Source of the DNA: Cupriavidus sp. D384
GTDB lineage: Bacteria > Pseudomonadota > Gammaproteobacteria > Burkholderiales > Burkholderiaceae
DNA length: 64,000 bases
Direction: 5' to 3'
NCBI RefSeq assembly: GCF_001652915.1
Contig: NZ_BBQI01000128.1
Span: 1-64,000, forward strand
The translations under genes were made by a program, and so were the position numbers. How positions within the stretch are numbered: the first letter of the stretch is position 1; every line of letters starts with the position of its first letter. The notes under the pieces are model-generated. The model saw nothing but the letters and a program-made list of their open reading frames with translations, had not been told where the DNA came from and did no database searches. This document shows positions 17,198 to 26,951 of the stretch, one piece after another.

Positions 17198-18261
17198 AAG
17201 GTCTTGCTTGCGGATTTGGCGGTCTTGCGCGTGCGGGCGCCCTTGCCGGCGCTGCGGGAGCTGCCGGTGCCGCCATTGGTGTCGTTGGTGTCGTTGGTGT
17301 CGTTTGTATCGGTATTGCGGTGTGCCATGTCGATCTCGCGGGCCGTCTCGCGCAGGCACTCGGACAATTCGGCCACGCTCGGCGGCAGCCGGCGGTCGCG
17401 CAGCGTGATGATGCCCACCGGCGGCAGATCCACTGCCACGGCCATGCCCAGCACATGGAAGCGCCCTTCGGCCTGCAACTGGCGGCCCACCGAGCCCGCG
17501 ACAAAGCCCACCGCCTGCCGCTGCGCCACGAACGTGGTGACGGCCAGGTACGACGACGACTCGATCACATCGGCCGGAGGCTGCTGTCCATGGCGAATGA
17601 ACGCCTGCTCGATCTTGACCCGCAGCGACGCCCATGGCGGCGGCAGCACCAGCGGATGCCGGGCCAGGTCGGCCCAGTCCGCGCTGGCCTGGCGCGACAG
17701 CGGGTGGCCGGCGGCCACGATGGCCACCATCGGGTCCTCGTAGAGCGCATCGGTAATCAGGTCGGGCGCCGCATAGGCGGGCTCCAGGCGGCCGACGATC
17801 ACGTCAAGCTCCGACAGCCGCAGGCGCGGCAGCAGGTGTGTGAGGTCGCCCTCCTCGACCAGCACCGTCGCGCGCGGCGAGCGGTCCTTGAGGCGCGTCA
17901 CCGCCTGGGCCAGCAGCACGGGCAGCGTCGCGCTCATCGACCCCACGCGCACCCGGCCCGCCGCGCCGCTGGCCACGGCCTCGATCTCGTCGCGCGTCAC
18001 GTCGTACTGGGCCAGCACGGCGCGCGCAAAGCGCACCAGCGATTCACCGGCCGGCGTGGGCTCCGTGCCGCGCGTGGAACGCGTGAACAGGGTCAGGCCC
18101 AGCATCTTCTCCACTTCGGCCAGCACCTTGGAAACCGCCGGCTGGCTGACCGACAGGAATTCGGCCGTGCGCCCCAGATGGCGAAATTCGTCCAGCGCCA
18201 CCAGCAGTTGCAGGTGGCGAAGCTTGATATTGGAGCGGAAGGCCCGGTCGATATGCGCCAT
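17194..18261 (-). CDS. LysR-family regulator with basic repeat-bearing C-terminal tail
   Basis: 355 residues, about 45 longer than a usual LysR protein. HTH at about residues 10-70 (RTAEFLSVSQPAVSKVLAEV) and a substrate-binding domain to about residue 305. After this comes a tail with in-frame TND repeats and a Lys/Arg/Ser-rich end (GKGARTRKTAKSASKTL). The domain order resembles GbpR/PcaQ-type regulators (VGSMSATLPVLLAQAVTRL), which often respond to sugars or aromatic acids. It is divergent from the Bug-dehydratase operon and co-directional with, and overlapping, the DadA-like gene. ATG at 18261 fits the conserved MAHIDRAFRSNIKLRHLQLL start; frames upstream are antisense to other genes. Confidence 0.88.
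   Translation of the reverse strand: MAHIDRAFRSNIKLRHLQLLVALDEFRHLGRTAEFLSVSQPAVSKVLAEVEKMLGLTLFTRSTRGTEPTPAGESLVRFARAVLAQYDVTRDEIEAVASGAAGRVRVGSMSATLPVLLAQAVTRLKDRSPRATVLVEEGDLTHLLPRLRLSELDVIVGRLEPAYAAPDLITDALYEDPMVAIVAAGHPLSRQASADWADLARHPLVLPPPWASLRVKIEQAFIRHGQQPPADVIESSSYLAVTTFVAQRQAVGFVAGSVGRQLQAEGRFHVLGMAVAVDLPPVGIITLRDRRLPPSVAELSECLRETAREIDMAHRNTDTNDTNDTNDTNGGTGSSRSAGKGARTRKTAKSASKTL
17281..17307. repeat. 9-bp tandem repeat inside the LysR gene tail
   Basis: Three head-to-tail copies of GTCGTTGGT (the third as GTCGTTTGT), with partial copies on both sides. On the coding strand this gives repeated Thr-Asn-Asp. The unit is three codons, so gain or loss of copies keeps the reading frame. 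Confidence 0.8.
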
Positions 18262-18276
18262 GGCAGCGAGTCTACC

Positions 18277-18323
18277 TAACCGGAAGGTTATGAAGCAATG
18301 CCAATTTTCTATTGGATGGTTAT
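18277..18323. promoter_or_regulatory. putative operator region between LysR gene and Bug operon
   Basis: TAACC-GGAA-GGTTA (18277-18290) is a perfect 5-bp dyad, CCAAT-TTTCT-ATTGG (18301-18315) is a second one, and GGTTAT recurs at 18286-18291 and 18318-18323, 32 bp or about three helical turns apart. The region lies just upstream of the LysR ATG and about 85-130 bp upstream of the divergent Bug gene, as expected for LysR recognition and activation sites. Confidence 0.5.
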
Positions 18324-18405
18324 GTTCGGCGCGCCCACAATCGCTGCCAGAGCGGGTTGGCATCGAAGCCGGTCCGCGACCTAAAACAAGATCGGAGACA
18401 TCCCC

Positions 18406-19431
18406 ATGACGCAAGGTCTTCCCGCCAGCCTTTCGCGCCGCCGGCTTCTGCTGGGCAGCGCCGCCACCGCCGCCGTTGCCGCCACCGGCACGGCCAGCCT
18501 GCTTGTGCCGCGCATTGCACGTGCCGCCGGCGAATATCCCGACCGCCCCATCACGTTCATCTGCCCGTGGCCGGTGGGCGGCACGGCCGACCAGTCGATG
18601 CGGGCCCTGTGCCAGGTGGCGTCCGGGATTCTCAAGCAGTCGATCGTGGTGGAAAACCGCGCCGGGGCGTCGGGCATGATCGGCACCAAGGCGCTGGCCC
18701 GCGCCAACCCCGATGGCTACACCATCGGCCAGATCCCCATTTCGGTCACGCGGTTCTCGCAGCTGGGCATGCTGCAGCTGGACCCGCGCACCGAACTGAC
18801 CTACCTGGCGCGCACTTCGGGCCAGACCTTCGGCATCGCCGTGCCGGCCGGCTCGCGCTTCAAGACGCTGGCCGACGTGGTGGCCGAGGCCAAGGCCCAT
18901 CCGGGAAAGATCACCTATGCGCATGCCGGCATCGGCGGCGCCACGCACGTGGGCATGGAACAGTTCGCGCTGGCCGCCGGCGTGAAGTTCAACGCCATTG
19001 CCTACAAGGGCGGCTCGCAGGCGCTGCAGGACGTGCTTGCCAACCAGGTGGACCTGCTGGCCGATTCCAGCTCGTGGGCCCCGCATGTGGAAGCCGGCAA
19101 GCTGCGCCTGCTGGCTACGTGGGGCGAGCAGCGCACGCCGCGCTTCAAGGACACGCCCACGCTCAAGGAGCTGGGCTACAACGTCGTGGTCGAGGCGCCC
19201 AACGGCATCGGCGCGCCCAAGGGCCTGCCGCCGGAGATCGAGAAGAAGCTGCGCGATGCATTCCGCGCCGCCGTGTCCAGCGCCGAATTCAAGACCGTGG
19301 CCGCGCGCATCGACGCGCCCATCATGTATCTGGACGGCCCCGACTACAAGAAGTACGTCGCCGAGGTCTACAGCCAGGAAACGCAGCTGATCCAGCGCCT
19401 GAAGCTCAAGGAAATGCTCGCGCAGAGCTAA
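18406..19431 (+). CDS. Bug-family solute receptor with Tat-type signal
   Basis: 341 residues. The signal region has a twin-arginine motif (LSRRRLLLGSAATAA) followed by a hydrophobic stretch and an ARAAG cleavage site, so export by Tat is likely. The mature part is a Bug protein: ITFICPWPVGGTADQSMRAL, VENRAGASGMIGTKAL and FNAIAYKGGSQALQDVLAN. An AAGATCGGAGAC ribosome-binding region precedes the ATG. It is the first gene of the sugar-acid operon, 22 bp before the dehydratase, so it probably captures the sugar acid or a related acid. No tctAB genes are nearby. Confidence 0.92.
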   Translation: MTQGLPASLSRRRLLLGSAATAAVAATGTASLLVPRIARAAGEYPDRPITFICPWPVGGTADQSMRALCQVASGILKQSIVVENRAGASGMIGTKALARANPDGYTIGQIPISVTRFSQLGMLQLDPRTELTYLARTSGQTFGIAVPAGSRFKTLADVVAEAKAHPGKITYAHAGIGGATHVGMEQFALAAGVKFNAIAYKGGSQALQDVLANQVDLLADSSSWAPHVEAGKLRLLATWGEQRTPRFKDTPTLKELGYNVVVEAPNGIGAPKGLPPEIEKKLRDAFRAAVSSAEFKTVAARIDAPIMYLDGPDYKKYVAEVYSQETQLIQRLKLKEMLAQS

Positions 19432-19453
19432 CCCGCCCCAGTATCTGTCAATC

Positions 19454-20977
19454 GTGACCCTGAATCCCGTCATTCGCCTGCACGCCAACGACAACGTCCT
19501 GATCGCCCGCGGCGACCTGACGTTGGGCCAGCACCTGGAAGAGCTGGGCGTGCGCGTGCGCGCCCAGGTGCCCGCCGGACACAAGATCGCCGCCCGTGCA
19601 ATTGCACGCGGCGAGCAGGTCAAGAAGTACGACACCGTGATCGGCGTGGCCGAGCGCGACATCGCCGCCGGCGAGCACGTGCACAGCCACAACCTCCGGC
19701 TCGTGGATTTCTATCGCGATCCGGCCTTCGGGGCCGATGTCCGCCCCGTGGACTACGTGCCCGAAAGCGAGCGGGCCAGGTTCATGGGCTACGTGCGGCC
19801 CGACGGCCGCGTGGGCACGCGCAACTTCGTCGGCATCCTGTCGTCGGTGAACTGCTCGGCCACGGTGATCAAGCACATCGCCGCGCACTTCACGAAGGAT
19901 CGGCTGGCCGCCTATCCCAATGTCGATGGCGTGGTGGCGTTCGCGCAGAGCAGCGGCTGCGGCATGTCGTCGCCGAGCGAGCACTTCGATCTCCTGCGCC
20001 GCACCATCGCCGGCTATGCCCGGCATCCGAACCTGGCCGGCGTGCTGATCGTGGGCCTGGGCTGCGAGCGCAACCAGGTGGCGTCGCTGGTGGAATCGCA
20101 GGGGCTGGTCCCCGGCGAGAACCTGCATACGCTGGTGATGCAGGACACGGGCGGCACGCGCGCCACGATCGAGGCCGGCATCCGCGCCATCGAGGCCATG
20201 CTGCCGGCCGCCAATGCGTTCCAGCGCCAGCCCGTGAGCGCCAGCCATATCAAGATCGGCCTCGAATGCGGCGGCTCGGACGGCTTTTCCGGCATCACGG
20301 CCAACCCCGCGCTGGGCGCGGCCATGGATATCCTGGTGCGCCATGGCGGCACCGCGATCCTGTCGGAAACCCCGGAAATCCACGGCGTCGAATACATGCT
20401 CACGCGCCGCGCGGTAACGCCCGAGGTGGGCCAGAAGCTGCTGGACCGCCTGGCCTGGTGGGAGCGCTACACCGCCGGGCACAACGCGCAGTTCAACGGC
20501 GTGGTGGGCCACGGCAACCAGCAGGGCGGCCTGGCAAATATCTTCGAAAAGTCGCTGGGCTCGGCCATGAAGGGCGGCACCACGCCGCTGCAGGCCGTGT
20601 ACGAGTACGCGGAACCGATCGACCGCGCCGGCTTTGTCTTCATGGATTCCCCCGGCTACGACCCGGTGGCCGCCACCGGCCAGATCGCCAGCGGTGCCAA
20701 CCTGATCTGCTTCACCACGGGACGCGGCTCGATGTTTGGCTCCAAGCCGGCCCCAACGATCAAGCTGGCTTCGAATTCGCCGATGTTCCGCCGGCTTGAA
20801 GAAGACATGGACATCAACTGCGGCCTGGTGCTCGATGGCGAACTGAGCGTGGCCCAGATGGGCGAGCGGATCTTCGAACACATCCTGCGCGCCGCCTCCG
20901 GCGAGCCCACCAAGAGCGAACTGCTCGGGCTGGGCGACCATGAATTCGTGCCCTGGCATGTGGGGATCGTGAGCTAG
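19454..20977 (+). CDS. UxaA/GarD-family sugar-acid dehydratase
   Basis: 507 residues: N-terminal SAF domain (about 5-90; VRAQVPAGHKIAARAIARGE) and C-terminal UxaA-type catalytic region with GYVRPDGRVGTRNFVGILSS, QSSGCGM and GLECGGSDGFSG. The family includes altronate and galactarate dehydratases, which dehydrate hydroxy-acids with an Fe2+ cofactor. The start is a GTG at 19454 with a poor ribosome-binding site, so translation may depend on the upstream Bug gene. With the following aldehyde dehydrogenase and HpcH/HpaI aldolase it matches galactarate/glucarate-type catabolism; which acid is used is not decidable here. Confidence 0.9.
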   Translation: MTLNPVIRLHANDNVLIARGDLTLGQHLEELGVRVRAQVPAGHKIAARAIARGEQVKKYDTVIGVAERDIAAGEHVHSHNLRLVDFYRDPAFGADVRPVDYVPESERARFMGYVRPDGRVGTRNFVGILSSVNCSATVIKHIAAHFTKDRLAAYPNVDGVVAFAQSSGCGMSSPSEHFDLLRRTIAGYARHPNLAGVLIVGLGCERNQVASLVESQGLVPGENLHTLVMQDTGGTRATIEAGIRAIEAMLPAANAFQRQPVSASHIKIGLECGGSDGFSGITANPALGAAMDILVRHGGTAILSETPEIHGVEYMLTRRAVTPEVGQKLLDRLAWWERYTAGHNAQFNGVVGHGNQQGGLANIFEKSLGSAMKGGTTPLQAVYEYAEPIDRAGFVFMDSPGYDPVAATGQIASGANLICFTTGRGSMFGSKPAPTIKLASNSPMFRRLEEDMDINCGLVLDGELSVAQMGERIFEHILRAASGEPTKSELLGLGDHEFVPWHVGIVS

Positions 20978-20998
20978 GTCCTTCGCATACCAGACGCT

Positions 20999-21052
20999 TG
21001 CCCTCTCCCCCGGGGCCCCTCGCCCGCAAGACGGGAGAGTGGCGGGGAAGCG
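20999..21052. repeat. REP-like GC-rich hairpin
   Basis: Between the dehydratase and aldehyde dehydrogenase genes. CTCTCCC... and GGGAGAG arms with CCCCTCGCCCG form an imperfect hairpin related to the perfect ones at 9982-10007 and 61708-61739. Confidence 0.5.
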
Positions 21053-21085
21053 AGCCAGCCTTTCAACATCCGACCACTCAAGCGC

Positions 21086-22555
<1,470 letters not shown>

Positions 22556-22605
22556 CAACGCCCATCGAACCCCGTTCGACACCCCGGACCGACAGGAGAC
22601 ACCCC

Positions 22606-23409
22606 ATGCCCGCCCACAACCCGTTCAAGGCCGCCCTGGCCGCCCGCCAGGCCCAGATCGGACTCTGGATGTCCGCCGCCACGCCCTACCTGGCCGAAGT
22701 CAGCGCCACGGCCGGCTTCGACTGGCTGCTGGTCGACGGCGAACACGCGCCCAACGACGTGCGCTCGATCCTGCAGACGCTGCAGGTGCTGGCCCCGTAC
22801 CGCTCGCAGCCGGTGGTGCGCGCCGTATCGGGCGAGACCGCGCTGATCAAGCAATTGCTGGATATCGGCGCCCGCACCCTGCTGATTCCGATGGTGGATA
22901 CCGCCGAGCAGGCCGCCGCGCTGGTGCGCGCCACGCGCTATCCGCCGTTCGGCGTGCGCGGCGTGGGCAGCGCCGTGGGGCGTGTGTCGCAATGGAGCGC
23001 CCGCAAGGACTACCTGGCCGTGGCCGACGACGAGGTCTGCCTGCTGGTGCAGGCCGAGACCGTGACCGCCATGCAGAACCTGGAAGCGATCTGCGCCGTC
23101 GACGGCGTGGATGGCGTGTTCATCGGCCCGGCCGACCTGGCCGCGTCGATGGGCCATCGCGGCAACCCGGGACACCCCGAAGTGCAGGCGCAGATCGAAG
23201 CCGCCATGCGCACGATCATCGCCAGCGGCAAGGCCGCCGGCACGCTGACTTCAGACAACACGCTCGCGCGTCGATATCTGGATCTGGGCTGCACCTTCGT
23301 GGCCACCGGCGTCGACGTGCTGGTCTACGCCAACGCGGCGCGCAACCTCGCCGCCGAATTCCTGCCGGAGCGCGCCCAACAGGTGTCCGCGCCCGGTGCC
23401 GCCTACTGA
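22606..23409 (+). CDS. HpcH/HpaI-family aldolase (GarL-like)
   Basis: 267 residues of the HpcH/HpaI class II aldolase family. Motifs: DWLLVDGEHAPNDV, IPMVDTAEQAAALVRATRYP, VQAETVTAMQNLEAI with the metal-binding Glu, and VFIGPADLAASMGH. These metal-dependent enzymes cleave 2-keto-3-deoxy-glucarate to pyruvate and tartronate semialdehyde, or 4-hydroxy-2-oxo-heptanedioate in aromatic catabolism. The upstream sugar-acid dehydratase favours the first reaction. Start chosen at 22606, with ACAGGAGAC at a good distance; the frame is open upstream but without conserved sequence. The next gene begins 9 bp after the stop. Confidence 0.9.
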   Translation: MPAHNPFKAALAARQAQIGLWMSAATPYLAEVSATAGFDWLLVDGEHAPNDVRSILQTLQVLAPYRSQPVVRAVSGETALIKQLLDIGARTLLIPMVDTAEQAAALVRATRYPPFGVRGVGSAVGRVSQWSARKDYLAVADDEVCLLVQAETVTAMQNLEAICAVDGVDGVFIGPADLAASMGHRGNPGHPEVQAQIEAAMRTIIASGKAAGTLTSDNTLARRYLDLGCTFVATGVDVLVYANAARNLAAEFLPERAQQVSAPGAAY

Positions 23410-23418
23410 GTATCGAAG

Positions 23419-24885
23419 ATGTCCTCGCTGCCTTCCCAAGCCCTGCCCTCCCAAGCCGACCTGCTGCAGGCCATGCTGGTCATCGTCGGTCCCAACGGCT
23501 GCCTGACCGCCGACGCCGACACCGAGCCGTTCGTCACCGACTACCGCCGCATCTATCGCGGCAAGTCGCCGCTGGTGGTCATGCCCGCCACCACGGAACA
23601 GGTCAGCCAGGTGATGGCCTGGTGCCATGAACACAACGTGCCCGTGGTGCCGCAGGGCGGCAATACGTCGCTGATGGGCGGCGCGGTGCCCGACGACAGC
23701 GGCACGGCCGTGGTGATCAGCCTGAAGAAGATGAACCGCGTGCTGGCGATCGACACGATCAACGACACGATGACCGTGGAAGCTGGCGTGACGCTGTCCG
23801 GCGCGCGCGCGGCGGCCGACGACGCCCGGCGCCTGTTCCCGCTGCGCATCGGCTCGGAGGGCTCGTGCCAGATCGGCGGCAACCTGTCGACCAACGCGGG
23901 CGGCACGGCGGTGCTGCGCTACGGCAACATGCGCGACCTGGTGCTGGGCATCGAGGTGGTGTTGCCCGACGGGCGCATTTTTTCGTCGCTCAAGGGCCTG
24001 CGCAAGGACAACACCGGCTACGACCTCAAGCACCTGTTCATCGGTGCCGAAGGCACGCTCGGCATCATCACCGGCGCAGTGCTGAAGCTGATGCCCCAGC
24101 CGCGCTCGACCGCCGTGGCGTTCGTGGCCGTGGACGGCCCCGAGGCCGCCGTCAAGCTGCTGGGCGAGGCCCGTGCCGTGTCCGGCGGCGCGGTCACCGC
24201 GTTCGAGCTGATTTCGGCCCCCGCGCTGGACCTGGTGCTCGAATACCTGGGCGACGTGCCGTCGCCGCTGCAGGGCCGGCATGACTGGATGGTGTTGATC
24301 GAACTGACGTCGGGCACCGACGAGCAAACGCTCAACGGCACGTTGATGGAGATCCTGGAATCGGGCCTGGGCAACGGCTGGGTGGTGGATGCCGCCGTGG
24401 CGGCGAGCCTGGCCGACGTGCAGCAGTTCTGGCGCATCCGTGAGGAGATCTCGGATGCCCAGACCCGCACCGGCGGCAGCATCAAGTGCGATATCTCGGT
24501 GCCGGTGTCGCGCATCGCGCAGTTCATCGGCAAGGCGTCGGCCGAGGTGCTGGCGCTGGAGCCGGCCACGCGCATGGTGATCTACGGCCATATGGGCGAC
24601 GGCAACGTCCACTTCAACCCGCTGCGCCCGAAGGACCGAGACGCCAGGGAATTCCTGGCCCAGTGGTACAAGCCCGTGTCGGATCTGGTCGATGGGCTGG
24701 CCCATGCCGAAAACGGCTCGATCTCGGCCGAGCACGGCATCGGCATCGCCAAGCGCGACGACCTGGGCCGCTACAAGTCGCCCGTGGAGCTGGAACTGAT
24801 GTGGCAGGTCAAGCGCGCGCTGGATCCGAAGAACCTGCTGAATCCGGGCCGGGTGCTGCCACCGATCGCCGGGCCCGCTGACTGA
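23419..24885 (+). CDS. GlcD/D-2-hydroxyglutarate dehydrogenase-like FAD oxidase
   Basis: 488 residues: FAD_binding_4 domain (about 40-185; VVPQGGNTSLMGGAVPDD, IGSEGSCQIGGNLSTNAGG) and FAD-oxidase C domain (about 230-480; YGHMGDGNVHFNPL, SISAEHGIGIAKRD). The family oxidises D-2-hydroxy acids such as D-lactate, glycolate, D-2-hydroxyglutarate or D-malate, and feeds electrons to the quinone pool or an ETF. Here it may oxidise a hydroxy-acid produced by the aldolase branch, such as D-glycerate; this is inferred. Last gene of the operon, followed by a hairpin at 24930. Confidence 0.9.
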   Translation: MSSLPSQALPSQADLLQAMLVIVGPNGCLTADADTEPFVTDYRRIYRGKSPLVVMPATTEQVSQVMAWCHEHNVPVVPQGGNTSLMGGAVPDDSGTAVVISLKKMNRVLAIDTINDTMTVEAGVTLSGARAAADDARRLFPLRIGSEGSCQIGGNLSTNAGGTAVLRYGNMRDLVLGIEVVLPDGRIFSSLKGLRKDNTGYDLKHLFIGAEGTLGIITGAVLKLMPQPRSTAVAFVAVDGPEAAVKLLGEARAVSGGAVTAFELISAPALDLVLEYLGDVPSPLQGRHDWMVLIELTSGTDEQTLNGTLMEILESGLGNGWVVDAAVAASLADVQQFWRIREEISDAQTRTGGSIKCDISVPVSRIAQFIGKASAEVLALEPATRMVIYGHMGDGNVHFNPLRPKDRDAREFLAQWYKPVSDLVDGLAHAENGSISAEHGIGIAKRDDLGRYKSPVELELMWQVKRALDPKNLLNPGRVLPPIAGPAD

Positions 24886-24929
24886 TCCGGTAGGGAACAG
24901 ATCATTCCCTGCCCGCGATGAATGGGGCT

Positions 24930-24969
24930 GACATGAGAAAAGCGGAGCCGCAGCCCCGCTTCTCGTGTC
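24930..24969. terminator. hairpin between convergent genes
   Basis: GACATGAGAAAAGCGG and CCGCTTCTCGTGTC form an imperfect stem of about 14 bp around an AGCCGCAGCC loop. It sits between the FAD oxidase (ends 24885) and the convergent CsbD-like gene (ends 25019), where a shared terminator is expected. There is no strong U-run. Confidence 0.55.
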
Positions 24970-25018
24970 ATCTGGCGCCGCCCGCCAGGGGCGGCCCCGC
25001 CCTGCGCCGGATGCAGGC

Positions 25019-25198
25019 CTAGCGCGGGTTCTTCTTCATGTCTTCCTTGGTGTCGCCGTAGGCGGCCTGGGTGCGGCCTGCCACCTGTTGGGCCTTGCCC
25101 TTCATTTCCGTGGAAGTCTTGCCTGTCACCTTGCCGGCCAGTTCCTTGGCCTTGCCCTTGGCCTCGTTCATGCGGCCCTTCACCTGGTCCTTGTTCAT
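25019..25198 (-). CDS. CsbD-like stress protein
   Basis: 59 residues, starting MNKDQVKGRMNEAKGKAKEL and ending KEDMKKNPR. The repeating KGK/AKG pattern and the Lys/Ala/Gly-rich, Cys-free, very hydrophilic composition are characteristic of the CsbD family, small proteins induced by general stress in many bacteria and of unknown biochemical role. The ATG at 25198 is preceded by CAGGAGAG at good spacing. It is transcribed alone on the minus strand. A membrane or signal segment is absent, so it is cytoplasmic. Confidence 0.88.
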   Translation of the reverse strand: MNKDQVKGRMNEAKGKAKELAGKVTGKTSTEMKGKAQQVAGRTQAAYGDTKEDMKKNPR

Positions 25199-25521
25199 GA
25201 TCGCACTCTCCTGATGGGTAGGTTCGTAGGGCGTCCGCGGCTGCGTCCAGGCCCGGCTGGCGGGCGCTGGCGCGCAGGCAACGGCGCTACTGGACAGTGT
25301 AGAAAGCGCAGGGGACCCGTCGTGTAGGACTTGGCCGCAACAGGCTGTCGGACGGTGCCAATGCGCCCTGCGGTGGCCTCCCCGGCATGCCCTTGCGCTC
25401 GCCGGGCGGCCAGCGAAAATGAATGCGGGCGACTTCCTGCGCCACTTAATCCGCCATTCATCGATTCGCGATACGCTTGCAGCACTTCGCCTTCAATTCG
25501 TATCGCCCCCGCTCCCGCCAT
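25199..25521. other. divergent intergenic region, csbD-like / ABC exporter
   Basis: 323 bp between divergent genes with no gene recognised. It must contain both promoters. I did not find a convincing -35/-10 pair or dyad. Base composition becomes AT-richer near 25440-25500, just before the ABC gene. Confidence 0.4.
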
Positions 25522-26157
25522 ATGGACGGCCAACTGCATATTCAAGACCTGACCGGCCACGGCCGCGGCCCCTATACATTCGACGTGACGGGCGGCAAGT
25601 GCACGGTACTGTCAGGGTCCTCGGGCAGCGGCAAGAGCCTGCTGCTGCGCATGATTGCCGACCTGGACCCCAGTGACGGCACCGTACGCATCGGCAGCAC
25701 GCCGCGCGAGGCGCTGAGCGGGCCGGCCTGGCGCCGCGAAGTGACCTATGTGGCGGCCGAATCGGGCTGGTGGGCCGACGACGTGCTCAGCCATTTCGAC
25801 GAACCCGGCCTGGCCGGTACCCCTGACCACCCCGATACCCGGCTCGCCCGCCTGGCGCGGCAAGTCGGCCTGCGCGACGACATCCTCGCCGCGCGCGTCA
25901 GCCATCTTTCCACCGGAGAACGGCAGCGGCTGGCGCTGCTGCGGGCCATTGTCCGCCGTCCGCGCTTCCTGCTGCTCGACGAGCCCACCTCCGCGCTCGA
26001 TCACGACACCACGCTGGCCGTGGAAGCCGTGCTGCGCGAAGTCATGGCCGAAGGCGTGGGGCTGCTGGTCGTCTCCCATAACACCGGCCAGGCCGCGCGC
26101 CTGCAGCACGCGCACTGGCGCCTGTGCCCGGGCGGACTGGAGCCCGTGCACCCATGA
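25522..26157 (+). CDS. ABC transporter ATP-binding protein, FetA/YbbL-like
   Basis: 211 residues. Walker A is GSSGSGKS (res 32-39), signature LSTGERQRLALLRAI, Walker B FLLLDEPTSALD, and the switch His is in VVSHNTGQ. Size and partner (a UPF0014-type permease overlapping by 4 bp) match FetAB, which exports iron in E. coli and helps under oxidative stress. The ATG at 25522 begins MDGQLHIQDL; no good ribosome-binding site is visible, and an in-frame ATG at 25477 is the alternative. Substrate in this organism is inferred from the family. Confidence 0.85.
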   Translation: MDGQLHIQDLTGHGRGPYTFDVTGGKCTVLSGSSGSGKSLLLRMIADLDPSDGTVRIGSTPREALSGPAWRREVTYVAAESGWWADDVLSHFDEPGLAGTPDHPDTRLARLARQVGLRDDILAARVSHLSTGERQRLALLRAIVRRPRFLLLDEPTSALDHDTTLAVEAVLREVMAEGVGLLVVSHNTGQAARLQHAHWRLCPGGLEPVHP

Positions 26158-26951
26158 ATCCGATCCTGCTGACAACCGGTGACCTGACCCTGGCCAGCCT
26201 GCTGATCGTGGCGGGGGCGGCGCTGTCCGTGGCCATGTCGCTGGGCATCCATCGCGCCCTGCTCTGGGCTGCGGCCCGCATGGTGGTGCAGCTGATGCTG
26301 GTGGGCCTGGTGCTGCGCACCGTCTTTGCGCTGTCGTCGCCCTGGCTCACACTGCTGGTGGTGACGGCGATGGTCTTCGCCGCCGCGCGCGAGGCCGGCA
26401 GCCGGCTGGAGCGCCGCTTTGCCCCGCGCTGGCAGATGGCGATCGGACTGGCGTCGGTCAGCGCGCCAACGCTGGTCATCACGGTGCTGGCCCTGGTCAC
26501 TGCGCTGCGTCCCTCGCCGTGGTACGACGCGCGCCACGCCATTCCGCTGGCCGGCATCATCCTGGGCAACGCCATGAACGCGGCCAGCCTGACGCTGCAT
26601 GCCACGCTGAACGCCGCGTGGCATCAGCGGCAGGCCATCGAGGCCAGGCTGGCACTGGGCGACGACCGCCATGCCGCGCTGCGTCCGATTCTGCGGCAAG
26701 CGGTGCGCGGTGGACTGTTGCCGACGATCAATACGATGGCGGCGGCCGGCATCATCACGCTGCCGGGCATCATGACCGGCCAGATCCTGGCCGGGATGGA
26801 CGCGATGGACGCTGCCCGCTATCAAATCCTGCTGATGTTCCTGCTGGCCGGCGGCAGCATGCTGGCCGTGGTGATGGCCGGCTGGCTGGCCGTCTGGCGC
26901 CTGACCGACGAGCGGCACCGCCTGCGCCTGGACCGGCTGCACGCACGCTGA
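26154..26951 (+). CDS. FetB/YbbM-like ABC permease (UPF0014)
   Basis: 265 residues with about seven predicted membrane helices. Typical family stretches are PLAGIILGNAMNAASLTLH, GDDRHAALRPILRQAVRGGL, LPTINTMAAAGIITLPGIMT and GQILAGMDAMDAARYQI. Its ATG overlaps the stop of the ATPase gene (ATGA), so the two are translationally coupled. It forms the membrane part of a putative iron exporter in the inner membrane. Confidence 0.9.
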   Translation: MNPILLTTGDLTLASLLIVAGAALSVAMSLGIHRALLWAAARMVVQLMLVGLVLRTVFALSSPWLTLLVVTAMVFAAAREAGSRLERRFAPRWQMAIGLASVSAPTLVITVLALVTALRPSPWYDARHAIPLAGIILGNAMNAASLTLHATLNAAWHQRQAIEARLALGDDRHAALRPILRQAVRGGLLPTINTMAAAGIITLPGIMTGQILAGMDAMDAARYQILLMFLLAGGSMLAVVMAGWLAVWRLTDERHRLRLDRLHAR

